Assembly: GCF_041429785.1 (NCBI RefSeq)
Contig: NZ_CP163423.1
Coordinates: 1,798,001 to 1,862,000, forward strand
Direction: 5' to 3'
DNA: 64,000 nt
DNA from: Fretibacter rubidus
GTDB taxonomy: Bacteria; Pseudomonadota; Alphaproteobacteria; Caulobacterales; Maricaulaceae
The notes beneath the pieces were generated by a model, which was not told where the DNA came from, did no database searches, and saw only the letters and a list, made by a program, of their open reading frames with translations. Numbering within the stretch: the first letter of the stretch is position 1; every line of letters starts with the position of its first letter. Both the position numbers and the translations under genes were made by a program. This document shows positions 31,992-41,893 of the stretch, in pieces.

Positions 31992-32256
31992 ATGTAATCC
32001 TTAGACTTTAATACGACGCTGATGGCGCCAATGGCAGCCAGAAAGAATCCGCGACTGTTGAGAATGAGCCGTGCCTAACATATATTTTGATAAATGAAAT
32101 ATATTTTTGATCACATGAGCGACATTAATGCTGTTAAAGAGCATTTAACTTCACAAACATCTTAAAATCCTTGTATAGGGTCATTTTTGTAATCTCTGTT
32201 ATTTCAATTTACGACAGATTTAACCTTGCTAGCACTCACTCCATTCAGGACATCTA

Positions 32257-33870
32257 ATGAAACGGCCTACAGACCCAAGCCTAGAATACGATACAGATTA
32301 TGAAATTGGACAAGACAATATCGAGGTCATGGGCCTGGATGTTCACAACCCTGTTTTCTTTAGCGCCGCAGGCTTAGTGCTACTGTTCTCAAGCTTAACT
32401 TTGGCCTTTCCAAAACAAGCCAACGCGGCTCTCGCGGCATCCAAAAGCTACACGTTGAATAATTTTGACTGGCTGTTCGCGATCACGCCTGTGATTGTCC
32501 TGATATTTTGTTTGGGACTGGCCTTATCCCCTATGGGCAAGATCAGGTTGGGCGGACAAGCCGCGAAACCGATCCATAGCTACGGGTCTTGGATTGCCAT
32601 GTTATTTGCCGCCGGTGTCGGTATTGGGTTTATGTTTTGGGGCGCAGCAGAACCGCTGGCGTATCACACGGCATGGGGCGGGACGCCCTTGGGCGCAGAG
32701 GTGGGCTCAGCTGAGGCCGAACGCCTCGCCTTTAGCGCTACATTGTTCCATTGGGGATTATCGCCTTGGGCTGTCTATGCTGTTGTGGGATTGTCGCTGG
32801 GCTTCTTTACTCATAACAAAGGATTGCCGTCGTCTATACGCTCAACATTTTACCCCCTGCTCGGTGAACGCGTTTGGGGATGGCCAGGGCATATCATCGA
32901 CTTGCTTGCGGTCGTCTCAACCATCTTTGGTCTTGCGACGACGATTGGTCTGGGCGCGACACAAGCGGCTAGCGGTTTGGGCTATATATTTAATTTCGAG
33001 CCGACACTGTGGATACAGATTGCGCTCATCGCCTGCATGACATTGCTCGCTGTGATATCAGTGCTACGTGGACTGGACGGTGGTATTAAATTTCTTAGCA
33101 ATGTGAACATGGTCGGCGCGTTGGGGCTCTTGGTTTTTGTTATTGTTGCTGGGCCGACGGCGTTGATTATGACGGGTATGGCGGAAAACCTTTGGGGTTA
33201 TATCCGCGATACACCCGCCCTGACCAATTGGATTGGCCGCACGGATGAACAGTGGTTTCATGATTGGACTATATTTTATTGGGCCTGGTGGATTTCTTGG
33301 TCACCATTTGTCGGAATGTTCATCGCGCGTATTTCGCGCGGGCGGACTGTACGTGAATATTTCACCGTCGTCCTGCTCGCCCCGTTTGCGATTTGTATTG
33401 TCTGGTTCACAGCCTTTGGCGAGACAGCTGTGCAGCAATATGAAAACGGCGTTGGCGATTTGGCGGGCGGTATTGAAAGCTCTGCAACGGTGTTGTTCCA
33501 CATGCTCGCGGCCATGCCATTTGGCGAGTTTGCGTCAATCATTGCAATTGCTCTGCTGATTATATTTATTGTCACATCGGCAGATTCAGGCGCGCTGGTT
33601 GTGGATACAATCACGTCGGGCGGTAAATTACACGCCCCTGTCGCGCAGCGCGTTTTTTGGGCGGCAGCGCTAGGCCTCACGGCATCCGCATTGCTGGTCG
33701 GCGGCGGCACCCAAGCGCTACAATCGCTACAAGCTGGCACCATCACAGCAGCTCTGCCCTTCACATTGATATTGCTTGCGGCTTGCGTCAGCCTTTATAT
33801 TGGCATGCGGGATGAGCACAAGCAGCTCAATGAAAAGCCAGCCGCATCGGTTGAGCCGAAAAATGCTTAG
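32257..33870 (+). CDS. BCCT-family transporter (betaine/choline/carnitine type)
   Basis: A 537-residue, 12-helix transporter. The family signature is clear in helix 8 (WAWWISWSPFVGMFIARISRGR in pattern, about residues 345-366), with GFMFWGAAEPLAY earlier. BCCT carriers import trimethylammonium compounds such as glycine betaine, choline or carnitine with Na+ or H+. AGGACATCTA precedes the ATG. Substrate-binding Trp and Tyr residues in helix 8 are present. No choline oxidation genes are nearby, so osmoprotection is the simplest inference. It is convergent with the sugar symporter, with a 3-bp gap. Confidence 0.92.
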   Translation: MKRPTDPSLEYDTDYEIGQDNIEVMGLDVHNPVFFSAAGLVLLFSSLTLAFPKQANAALAASKSYTLNNFDWLFAITPVIVLIFCLGLALSPMGKIRLGGQAAKPIHSYGSWIAMLFAAGVGIGFMFWGAAEPLAYHTAWGGTPLGAEVGSAEAERLAFSATLFHWGLSPWAVYAVVGLSLGFFTHNKGLPSSIRSTFYPLLGERVWGWPGHIIDLLAVVSTIFGLATTIGLGATQAASGLGYIFNFEPTLWIQIALIACMTLLAVISVLRGLDGGIKFLSNVNMVGALGLLVFVIVAGPTALIMTGMAENLWGYIRDTPALTNWIGRTDEQWFHDWTIFYWAWWISWSPFVGMFIARISRGRTVREYFTVVLLAPFAICIVWFTAFGETAVQQYENGVGDLAGGIESSATVLFHMLAAMPFGEFASIIAIALLIIFIVTSADSGALVVDTITSGGKLHAPVAQRVFWAAALGLTASALLVGGGTQALQSLQAGTITAALPFTLILLAACVSLYIGMRDEHKQLNEKPAASVEPKNA

Positions 33871-33873
33871 GCC

Positions 33874-35391
33874 TTAAGCGTCGGCGGTTTTTCCAAACAC
33901 CGTATGGGCGTCCCATTGGGCGCGCTTACGAAATACCAGCCGGTTCAGCGCGAGGCATAAGCCCACCATTGTGAACAGGTTTATCGCCATCAGGTGAATG
34001 TAATGCAGGCCCACACGCTGTGTGGCGAGGCTCGCATCAGTCGCCAGCGGGTTCAGCATCCAGAAATAAAACAACACGCCAAAGATAACAGAGATGATCA
34101 TCGCGCGCGCATCGACATTCTTAAACAGCACGCCAACAATAAAGGCTGATAATATCGGCATAGACAGCAGGCCGTAAAGCGTCTGCACTGTGTTAATCAG
34201 ACTGTCTTGCGTCGCAAAAAACGGCACAAGGATAAGGCTCATCACAACCATGACGATGGATACCCAAAGGGACAGGCGCTTCACCTTTGGTTTTTTATCC
34301 ACATAGGTTTCGTGAATGTCACAGACCCAAAGCGCAGCAGAGGCGTTAAGGATGGAATTAAACGTGGTTAGAATAGCAGCCAAAATTGCGGCGGCAAAAG
34401 CGCCTGATAAGAACCCTGGCAGCAAATCACCAACAAGTTGACCATAGGCCATATCATTTTCCACACGGCCATAAAGCTTATAGGCCACGATGCCAGGCAG
34501 CACGATAATGGGCGGCACGATTAAAAGCCTTATGCCAGCCGCAGCGAGAATACCCTTTTGCGCTTCTTTCACGCTGGGCGATGCCATAGCGCGCTGGGTA
34601 ATTGTCTGGTTCGTTGACCAGTAAAAAATCTGGATAAACAGCATCCCTGTGAACAATGTTGAGAACGGAATATCAGAGCTTGGGCTCCCGATAAGGGTCA
34701 GGCGTTCTTTGGGGATTCCAGAGAAATCAAAATTAATCGCTTTGAGCGCTATGATGGTCACCACTAAGGCTAGGCTGAGCAGCAGCACGCCTGAGAATGT
34801 ATCCGACACGGCCACGGCCCGAAGCCCGCCGAAAATTGCGTAAGCCGCGCCGATAGTCGCGAAAACTATCGAGAACACAAATATCATCGGGTCAATCGCG
34901 CCAAAGCCCGGCACATTGACGGGCGATGTGGAAAGACCAAACATACTAATCATGAATTGAGACCCACCGTAGAGAATGGCGGGCAGAAAAATAAAGACAT
35001 TACCGAGCAAAAACAGGGTCGAGATAAGCGCGCGAATATGGGGGTTGCCAAAACGCTTCTCCAGCAGTTCTGTCGTGGTCGTGCAGTTATATTTATAATA
35101 AACGGGAATGAACACAAAGCAGAGGATAAAAAGCCCAACGACGGCGGCCAATTCCCACCAAGCAAGAAGCGCCATTTGATTGCCGTTCATCCCGACCAAC
35201 TGATCGGTCGATAGATTAGTCAGCGTGATAGAACCCGCAACAAAATACCATTTTAGCGACCCACCCGCGAGGAAATATTCTTGCTCGCCATTTTCGCTGT
35301 GACGTGCGCCGCGACAATACCAAATCGTCGCGCCAGCAATAATGGCTGTTATCGCAATAAACACGAATATCTGTAGTGGCTCTAAATCCAT
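33874..35391 (-). CDS. Sodium:solute symporter, probably Na+/galactose or glucose (SglT-like)
   Basis: A 505-residue SSS/SLC5 transporter with about 13-14 helices. It shows NLSTDQLVGMNGNQ (family sodium and substrate site region), YKYNCTTTTELLEKRFG and a helix with FGGLRAVAVSDTFSG. It resembles the vSGLT-like sugar branch rather than proline or pantothenate carriers. AAGGGGAC precedes the ATG. It lies 26 bp after the beta-galactosidase gene, making it the last gene of GH36-GH42-symporter. Galactose or galactoside uptake is inferred from the operon. Confidence 0.88.
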   Translation of the reverse strand: MDLEPLQIFVFIAITAIIAGATIWYCRGARHSENGEQEYFLAGGSLKWYFVAGSITLTNLSTDQLVGMNGNQMALLAWWELAAVVGLFILCFVFIPVYYKYNCTTTTELLEKRFGNPHIRALISTLFLLGNVFIFLPAILYGGSQFMISMFGLSTSPVNVPGFGAIDPMIFVFSIVFATIGAAYAIFGGLRAVAVSDTFSGVLLLSLALVVTIIALKAINFDFSGIPKERLTLIGSPSSDIPFSTLFTGMLFIQIFYWSTNQTITQRAMASPSVKEAQKGILAAAGIRLLIVPPIIVLPGIVAYKLYGRVENDMAYGQLVGDLLPGFLSGAFAAAILAAILTTFNSILNASAALWVCDIHETYVDKKPKVKRLSLWVSIVMVVMSLILVPFFATQDSLINTVQTLYGLLSMPILSAFIVGVLFKNVDARAMIISVIFGVLFYFWMLNPLATDASLATQRVGLHYIHLMAINLFTMVGLCLALNRLVFRKRAQWDAHTVFGKTADA

Positions 35392-35417
35392 GATGTCCCC
35401 TTGCCGCCGTTTTTAAT

Positions 35418-37370
35418 TTACGGGCTTGGCTTTATAATCCAGCTTTGCGCCTTATTATCAAAAAGCGCAATGTCTGCAGGGCTCAACAATATACCCGTGT
35501 GCGTGACCGCTTTCGCGCCGTAATTCATATGCAGCGTGTAATGTCCAAAATCACGGCGGCGGTAACCCAGCTGGCAATCGGTCGTTTCCACCCCTGCCCG
35601 CTTACACACCTTATCCAGAATGCGGGTCATCGCCCTATCATCGGGCCAGCCCGCCATATAGGTCAGTTTGCCCTTCGTTATGAGCGCAGGATGTCCGTCG
35701 CTACCTGTCTCGGTAACAGTCTCTGATGTCTCGGCAAACTCCCGCCAAATCTGAAAACACCCGCCGTCAATAAGGTCTATAGCTCCACTTGAGCGCAAGC
35801 TTTCGACTGCGGTTACTTTGCAGTCAAAGCCGTCAATCCCCGGCGGCAGGCTCGCAGGAATGGCAAAGTCATCCGTCTTTGACCCCGTGCGCGGGCCAAT
35901 TAACATCTGACCCTCAAAGCGCTTCATGGCCGCGCGCAAACTATCCGTCCACGCAAATAATCCGGGGGTTATGACTAACGCGCGGTCACTAAGATCATCG
36001 CAAGACGGCGGCACAATATCAACGGATACACCGAGCCGCCGCAAGCCGCGATAGACATCATACACTAAATGAAAGTAGTCAAAATCTTGGCCTTGAGGCT
36101 GTGTTTCCCACGCCCAAGCGGACGCATAATCAAAAACAATGGCCACAGACGATGGCCCCGCGTCTGCGTCATCCAACGCCAGCAGCTCTTTGGACACGCG
36201 CGCCGCCTCTGCACCGCCCTCGGCCATAACGCCGTCAGGACGCAATAGCCCCGCGTGCATCTGCTCTTGCGCAAAGGGCGCTTGTCGCCAGCGGAAATAG
36301 CTCACGACTTCGGCACCATGCGCCACCGCTTCCCAAGTCCATAGACGCACCATCCCAGGCAGCGGTGCGGGATTATACGGCGCCCAATTCACGGGGCCGG
36401 GTTGTTGCTCCATCACCCACCACCGTGAAACCCCGTTCCGCATGCCGCCAACCGCGCGGTAAAGATCATGGTGAAAGGCTTGAAAATCAGGATCACCTTG
36501 GCGCTGATAGTCATGTTTGAAATCTTCGCCTTGATCTGACCTATCTTCTAAAAACCCAAGGGGGTAGCTGTCCCAACTGGCGATATCCAAATCGGCCCCA
36601 ACCGCAAAGTGATCAAAATCCGTAATACGCCCCATGTAATTATGGATGATTGGGGCGTCGGTGTACGCTCGCAAAATACTGCATTGCGCGCGGTTAAAGT
36701 CCACCACTTGGTCAGAACTGAAACGGCGGAAATCCATAACATGGGCGGGGTTAGGCTCTGTCACCGTTTGATTGGGTAAATCCACTTGATCAAAGCCGTT
36801 ATATTCCATTGACCAAAAAACATTGCCCCATGCCGTGTTAAGCGCATCAATTGTTTCGTATTTCTTGCGTAACCAAACCCGAAAGGCCGCGCGCGCCGCA
36901 TCGCTATAAGACAGTATTGTATCATGACACCCATATTCATTATCGGTCTGCCACGCAGCTATATGGGGATTTGCGCCGTAGCGTTTCGCCATCAATTCTG
37001 TGATGCGTTTCGCCTCATCTTTATATCCTAAGTGGGAAAAGCAGTAATGCCGACGGGATCCAAATTTACGCGGCTGACCATCCTTGCTCACGGCGAGCAT
37101 ATCGGGATGTCTATCCACCATCCAGCGCGGCGGTGTTGCTGTCGGTGTACCCAGCACAACATGTAGACCCGCCTCACCCAATATTTCTATAGCCGTGTCC
37201 AACCAGTCCCAGCGTAGATCACCGGGCGTCGGCTCGATACGGCTCCAGGCAAATTCGCCGATACGCACCCACGATATGCCCATCTCGACCATGCGCGCAG
37301 CGTCATCTGTCCATCCGCTCTCTGGCCAATGCTCTGGGTAATAACAGACGCCTAATTCGGGCTTGCTCAC
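35418..37370 (-). CDS. GH42 beta-galactosidase
   Basis: A 650-residue enzyme of glycoside hydrolase family 42. The N-terminal TIM barrel begins LGVCYYPEHWPESGW. The acid/base Glu lies in QTDNEYGCHD (about residue 146), the nucleophile Glu in VMEQQPGPVNW (about residue 317), and a GH42 trimerisation domain follows. It hydrolyses terminal beta-galactosides. No signal peptide is present, so it acts in the cytoplasm. The start is GTG and overlaps the GH36 stop (GTGA). Partners are alpha-galactosidase, the symporter and the divergent Leloir genes. Confidence 0.95.
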   Translation of the reverse strand: MSKPELGVCYYPEHWPESGWTDDAARMVEMGISWVRIGEFAWSRIEPTPGDLRWDWLDTAIEILGEAGLHVVLGTPTATPPRWMVDRHPDMLAVSKDGQPRKFGSRRHYCFSHLGYKDEAKRITELMAKRYGANPHIAAWQTDNEYGCHDTILSYSDAARAAFRVWLRKKYETIDALNTAWGNVFWSMEYNGFDQVDLPNQTVTEPNPAHVMDFRRFSSDQVVDFNRAQCSILRAYTDAPIIHNYMGRITDFDHFAVGADLDIASWDSYPLGFLEDRSDQGEDFKHDYQRQGDPDFQAFHHDLYRAVGGMRNGVSRWWVMEQQPGPVNWAPYNPAPLPGMVRLWTWEAVAHGAEVVSYFRWRQAPFAQEQMHAGLLRPDGVMAEGGAEAARVSKELLALDDADAGPSSVAIVFDYASAWAWETQPQGQDFDYFHLVYDVYRGLRRLGVSVDIVPPSCDDLSDRALVITPGLFAWTDSLRAAMKRFEGQMLIGPRTGSKTDDFAIPASLPPGIDGFDCKVTAVESLRSSGAIDLIDGGCFQIWREFAETSETVTETGSDGHPALITKGKLTYMAGWPDDRAMTRILDKVCKRAGVETTDCQLGYRRRDFGHYTLHMNYGAKAVTHTGILLSPADIALFDNKAQSWIIKPSP

Positions 37371-39577
37371 GGTGATACCTTTTTGAAAATAAACACATGC
37401 GAGCTAAAATCGCCTTTTGCCATATAGCGCATATCCGCCTTGACTTGACCCGTTGCAACATAGGGTAAAGCCATACCGCTATGCATAAGTGCGTCACCTT
37501 GGTGGCGCGTCTTGTCCTCGGTCAAGATATACTCAGCCAGCGGGTCAAGCCCGCGCACATGGGCGCGTCTGAACGGTAAGTTCGGTGCAGCAAGGATATG
37601 GAAATAGGCCAGATAAACAGTCTCGCCGTCGCGCGATGTGTATTGCCAACACACTTCATTGCGTGTTTTTATCAGGCGGTCAAAATGGCCACCGACCATG
37701 TCCGTAGCGGTGTCTTTCGCATGGCTCATCAATCTCTGAAGCGCAGGCAAATTGGCATCGATATCAGCCTCGCTAAGCGAAACGCCCTTGGCGGCGCAAA
37801 ACGCGCCTGCATCATAACGCGTGTGAATCGAACTCACGCGTCCGTTTTGGTGATTAGGCGACGGCCCGATATAGGCGGCGCATACATCCAGCGGAAAGAC
37901 CAAAGACGCGCCGTGGATAATATCCAGTCGCGCGATGGGGTCGCAATTATCCGACGTCCAATTTTGCGCCATATAGGACAGCATACCAAGGTCAAAACGG
38001 TTGCCGCCACTCGCGCAGTTCTCAAATAGGATATCTGGATATTTATTCGTAATTCGGGACAGCAAATCATAAAGCCCCAGCAGATAACGATGCGGCACTT
38101 CCGCCTGCTGGCTCGGCGGGAATGCGGCTGATCCGACCTCTGTCATGGCGCGGTTCATATCCCATTTCACGTAACCAATATCCCCGCAAGATAGCAGGCT
38201 ATCTATGGCGTCAAACAGATAATCTCGCACCTCTGCCCGCGATAAATCAAGCGTCAATTGATGGCGGCCCAATGATGATTTGCGCCCCGGCACATGGAGT
38301 ATCCAATCGGGGTGAGCCCTGAATAAATCGCTATCGGGATTGACCATTTCAGGTTCAAACCAAAGCCCAAATTTTAGGCCCTTCGCTTTGATTTTCGCAG
38401 CCAACGCTGGGATGCCACTCGGAAATCGGCTTGGGTCTGCCGTCCAATCGCCAAGCGATGTGGTGTCATCCCGCCGCCCTTTGAACCAGCCGTCATCTAG
38501 CACCAACATATCCACACCCAGCGTTGCGGCTTTATCCGCGAGGGTGAGAACCTTACCCTCATTTACATCGAAATAGGCCGCCTCCCATGTATTAAGATAG
38601 GTTGGGCGCGGGAGGTGACGAAAAGCGGGCGGCGATATTTTGTCCCGTACGAAATCGTGCCAAATATGGCTCATCCCGCCGAGACCATTTTGGGTAAAAA
38701 CATGCAAAGCCTCGGGTGTCGTAAAACGCTCGCCCGCCGCAAGCGTCCAGTTGAAATTAAACGGGTTTATTCCCGCCAATATGCGGACGTCTTCAAACTC
38801 GTTCACCTCTGTACTGATAGAAAAATTCCCGCTGTAAACAAGCGCCGTGCCGTAGACGCGACCATGGGTTTCAGTTGCGGTCGCATCGATTACGGCCAAA
38901 AACGGGCTATGCGCTGCGCTGGATGTGCCGCGCGCACTACCGATAACGAACCGCCCATGCGGCAAGGCCATGCGTTCAGCATTAAATTCCCGCGCCCAAG
39001 TACCATGCAAATGTAGGGCTTCATAATCTCCGGGCGGAAGGTCAAGGGCTGTGCTGTAGACATGCTCCAGATTAATGTCCCGCGTCCCATTGTTTTCAAA
39101 AACAACAGACCGCGCAAGCACGCCGTAATCCTCATAAACCGTGTAATGCAGCTTTGCCGTCAAACCCCAAAGCGCGTCTTCCAGGATGATAATCAAGGTC
39201 TGGCTACCCCCACCACGTGCAGACGGTAAGCCGTCCAGTTTCGGTTTATCAGCCTTAATCGTATGGGACTTATAAAGCAGCGTGAAAATACTGTTGCCGT
39301 CTGCGTTGCGCGCGTGAAAAGCGGGTGCGCGGTAATCTGAGCGCCCGAAAATCGGGTATTCTTGCGGGGTATCAGTCAGGTTATAATAAGGCTCGCCCTC
39401 GAAATTTGACGTCATTTCGCGTTGTGTTCCCTGATGATGCACAGGCGCATCCAGAGGCGCTGACAGCGGCAGACCGTAATAGCGGTGCTCTAGCAGCCCT
39501 TCTGGCGAGACATGAAAGACATAGGAAAAATAACGGTTAGACAGCGCAAAGACGGCATTATCACTGACTGTTATCAC
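37367..39577 (-). CDS. GH36 alpha-galactosidase
   Basis: A 736-residue GH36 enzyme, cytoplasmic, with an N-terminal beta-sandwich and a TIM barrel. The nucleophile Asp lies in YVKWDMNRAMTE and the acid/base Asp in WTSDNCDPIARLDI. LVLDDGWFKGRRDDTTSLGDW is the family substrate-binding loop. I chose the GTG at 39577 (VITVSDNAVF), which has GGAGGG 7 bp upstream, over longer in-frame starts. It hydrolyses raffinose-type or galactan alpha-galactosides. It leads the operon GH36-GH42-symporter, divergent from galT. Confidence 0.94.
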   Translation of the reverse strand: MITVSDNAVFALSNRYFSYVFHVSPEGLLEHRYYGLPLSAPLDAPVHHQGTQREMTSNFEGEPYYNLTDTPQEYPIFGRSDYRAPAFHARNADGNSIFTLLYKSHTIKADKPKLDGLPSARGGGSQTLIIILEDALWGLTAKLHYTVYEDYGVLARSVVFENNGTRDINLEHVYSTALDLPPGDYEALHLHGTWAREFNAERMALPHGRFVIGSARGTSSAAHSPFLAVIDATATETHGRVYGTALVYSGNFSISTEVNEFEDVRILAGINPFNFNWTLAAGERFTTPEALHVFTQNGLGGMSHIWHDFVRDKISPPAFRHLPRPTYLNTWEAAYFDVNEGKVLTLADKAATLGVDMLVLDDGWFKGRRDDTTSLGDWTADPSRFPSGIPALAAKIKAKGLKFGLWFEPEMVNPDSDLFRAHPDWILHVPGRKSSLGRHQLTLDLSRAEVRDYLFDAIDSLLSCGDIGYVKWDMNRAMTEVGSAAFPPSQQAEVPHRYLLGLYDLLSRITNKYPDILFENCASGGNRFDLGMLSYMAQNWTSDNCDPIARLDIIHGASLVFPLDVCAAYIGPSPNHQNGRVSSIHTRYDAGAFCAAKGVSLSEADIDANLPALQRLMSHAKDTATDMVGGHFDRLIKTRNEVCWQYTSRDGETVYLAYFHILAAPNLPFRRAHVRGLDPLAEYILTEDKTRHQGDALMHSGMALPYVATGQVKADMRYMAKGDFSSHVFIFKKVSP

Positions 39578-39728
39578 GCTGCGTCCCTCCACTCTTATTT
39601 TGTTATGCTGACAGTTTACCGTATGTTTGAAAGATATAAGGTCAAGCGAAAACACGCAGCCATAGCAGTCATTGTTATTTTAATCTGGTCATCGTTTTCA
39701 TCACCGCCTATGTCAAAAGGGAACTGCA

Positions 39729-40829
39729 ATGAATAGGACCCGTGTGAGCGACCATCAGACCATATTGAGACATAAGATTGCAGGGCGGGATGTTCACCGC
39801 CGTACATTCACCAAACGCGATGGTCGTGACCTTTTTCTTTATGGCTACACCCCTCATAAGCTATCGCCGCTTGGGCAAGACAGCGGCGAGGTCGCAAAGG
39901 GCGGCGAATTACGCTACCATCCGCTGCGCGCAGAATGGAACCTCTATGCGCCGCACCGCCAGAATCGCACCTTCAAGCCATCAGCTGCAGATGACCCCCT
40001 CGCCCCAAGCGTGGACGGCGGCGCAGCAACGGAAATACCCTTTACTGACTTTGAATTGGCAATCTTTGAAAACAAATTTACGAGCCTTCACGCGCAGGCA
40101 CCGACACCGCCTGATATGGAAGCATTAGCCGATACGGCTCGCGCCCAAGGGCGTTGCGATGTTGTCGTCTATTCGCCCGAGGCAACAGGTAATTTATCGA
40201 CAATTGGCCAAGACAAAAGGCGGCTTTTGATTGCAGCGTGGAATGACCGTTACGAAAATTTGTTTCAGGCGGGATGCCAATTCGTTATGCCATTTGAAAA
40301 TCGCGGAGACGCGGTGGGCGTTACGCTGCATCATCCCCACGGTCAGATCTACGCTTTTCCGTTCATTCCGGCCGTGCAAAAAAAGGCCGCAAAAGCCTTT
40401 AATGCGGGATATAATCTTGCGCGTGTTATGGATGACGCCTGGGTGGATTACGGCGTTGCAGAGGCTGGCGGCATGCGCGCCTTTTGTCCACCTTTTGCGC
40501 GTTTTCCTTACGAGGTTTGGATTGCACCGCGCGCGCAAAAAGCTGGGCCTTGGGCATTTAACGAAGACGAATTGGACGGTTTTGCGCATCTGCTGGGGGA
40601 TATCACGCGCCGCTATGATAGCTTTTTTGGGTGCGAGACGCCCTATATGCTGAGCCTACATGCGGCCCCTGTGGGGTATGAAAAAACCTTTCACTTCACG
40701 GCACAGTTTTATCCGCTGCTACGGGCCCCAAACCGTATAAAATATCTGGCGTCAGTGGAACAAGCCACAGGCGTTTTCACCGTTGACGTTATGCCAGAAC
40801 ATGCCGCTAACGTGTTGAAATCATTGTAA
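39729..40829 (+). CDS. galT: Galactose-1-phosphate uridylyltransferase
   Basis: A 366-residue GalT of the HIT superfamily. The active-site HPH triad lies in TLHHPHGQIYAFPFIP (about residues 198-212), and RYHPLRAEWNLYAPHRQNR and FENKFTSL are family regions. It exchanges UMP between UDP-glucose and galactose-1-phosphate. AGGGAAC precedes the ATG. Its stop overlaps the galK start (TAATG), the first of three coupled Leloir genes. Confidence 0.95.
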   Translation: MNRTRVSDHQTILRHKIAGRDVHRRTFTKRDGRDLFLYGYTPHKLSPLGQDSGEVAKGGELRYHPLRAEWNLYAPHRQNRTFKPSAADDPLAPSVDGGAATEIPFTDFELAIFENKFTSLHAQAPTPPDMEALADTARAQGRCDVVVYSPEATGNLSTIGQDKRRLLIAAWNDRYENLFQAGCQFVMPFENRGDAVGVTLHHPHGQIYAFPFIPAVQKKAAKAFNAGYNLARVMDDAWVDYGVAEAGGMRAFCPPFARFPYEVWIAPRAQKAGPWAFNEDELDGFAHLLGDITRRYDSFFGCETPYMLSLHAAPVGYEKTFHFTAQFYPLLRAPNRIKYLASVEQATGVFTVDVMPEHAANVLKSL

Positions 40830-41893
40830 TGTCAGAGGCTTTATTCACATCCACATTTGGGACAAGCCCCACCCTGACCCAGTTTACACCAGGGCGGGTC
40901 AATCTGCTGGGCGAGCATACGGATTATAACGGCGGCATGGTGCTTCCCACTGCGTTGCCGATGGGCGTGACTATCAGTCTTTCACCCCGAACGGACAAAA
41001 ATGTGCGTATCATATCAGATAAGTTTGACGATATGGCCACGCGTCACCTCAGCGACCTCTCGACTGATCATTGGTCAGATTATGCCCTCGGCGCAATAAA
41101 GCTGGCCAATGACGCTGAACCACTGATCGGCGGGGCCGATATTGCGCTCACGACCACCCTGCCCTTTGGCGCTGGTTTATCGTCATCCGCCGCCGTCATT
41201 GTTGGGATATTGAAACTTTGTCGGGAGATAGCGGCCAGCCCGCTATCAGACACAGATATCGCCGTTTTGGCTCGCCGCGTGGAAAACGAGTTCATCGGCA
41301 TGCCCTGCGGCATCATGGATCAAATGGCGGTCTCTATCGCGCGGCCTGGGCAAGCCTTGGCCCTTGATACAAAGAAATTATCATATGATCTCATAGACTT
41401 ACCAGAGACTTATCACATGGCCGTTATCCATTCAGGGCATTTTCGCAAACTAAGCGAGGGGCGTTATAAAACCCGCAAAGAGGAATGTGACGTCATAAAG
41501 CAAGCCCTTGGGCGCGATGATATTTGCCTTTTGACAGACAAAGAATTAGCGGCCCTTAGCCATATGACAGATGCCGTTCAGCGTCGTGCAAAACATTGTG
41601 CCACAGAACATCGCCGCACAGTCAAAGGCGCGAAGGCATTACAAGACGGTGATATGAAGAACTTCGGAGAGCTTATGATAGCGAGCCACGCCTCTATGCG
41701 CGATGATTTTGATATCACCCTGCCCGCGATTGACATACTCGTCGAGGACGCGGTTCGTTTGGGCGCGGTTGGTGCGCGTATGACGGGCGGTGGGTTTGGA
41801 GGCTGCATTGTCGCTTGTGTCGAACGAACAAAACTAGAGCCGTGGACAGCGGCGCTTTTATCTTCAAATCCAGAGGCCTTTTATGTCTGCTGA
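40829..41893 (+). CDS. galK: Galactokinase
   Basis: A 354-residue GHMP kinase that phosphorylates galactose at C1. Visible motifs are the galactokinase signature GRVNLLGEHTDYNGGMVLP (about residues 23-41), the ATP loop PFGAGLSSSAAV and the C-terminal GARMTGGGFGGCIVA. Length is a little short for the family but complete. Translationally coupled to galT upstream, and overlapping galE by 11 bp. Confidence 0.96.
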   Translation: MSEALFTSTFGTSPTLTQFTPGRVNLLGEHTDYNGGMVLPTALPMGVTISLSPRTDKNVRIISDKFDDMATRHLSDLSTDHWSDYALGAIKLANDAEPLIGGADIALTTTLPFGAGLSSSAAVIVGILKLCREIAASPLSDTDIAVLARRVENEFIGMPCGIMDQMAVSIARPGQALALDTKKLSYDLIDLPETYHMAVIHSGHFRKLSEGRYKTRKEECDVIKQALGRDDICLLTDKELAALSHMTDAVQRRAKHCATEHRRTVKGAKALQDGDMKNFGELMIASHASMRDDFDITLPAIDILVEDAVRLGAVGARMTGGGFGGCIVACVERTKLEPWTAALLSSNPEAFYVC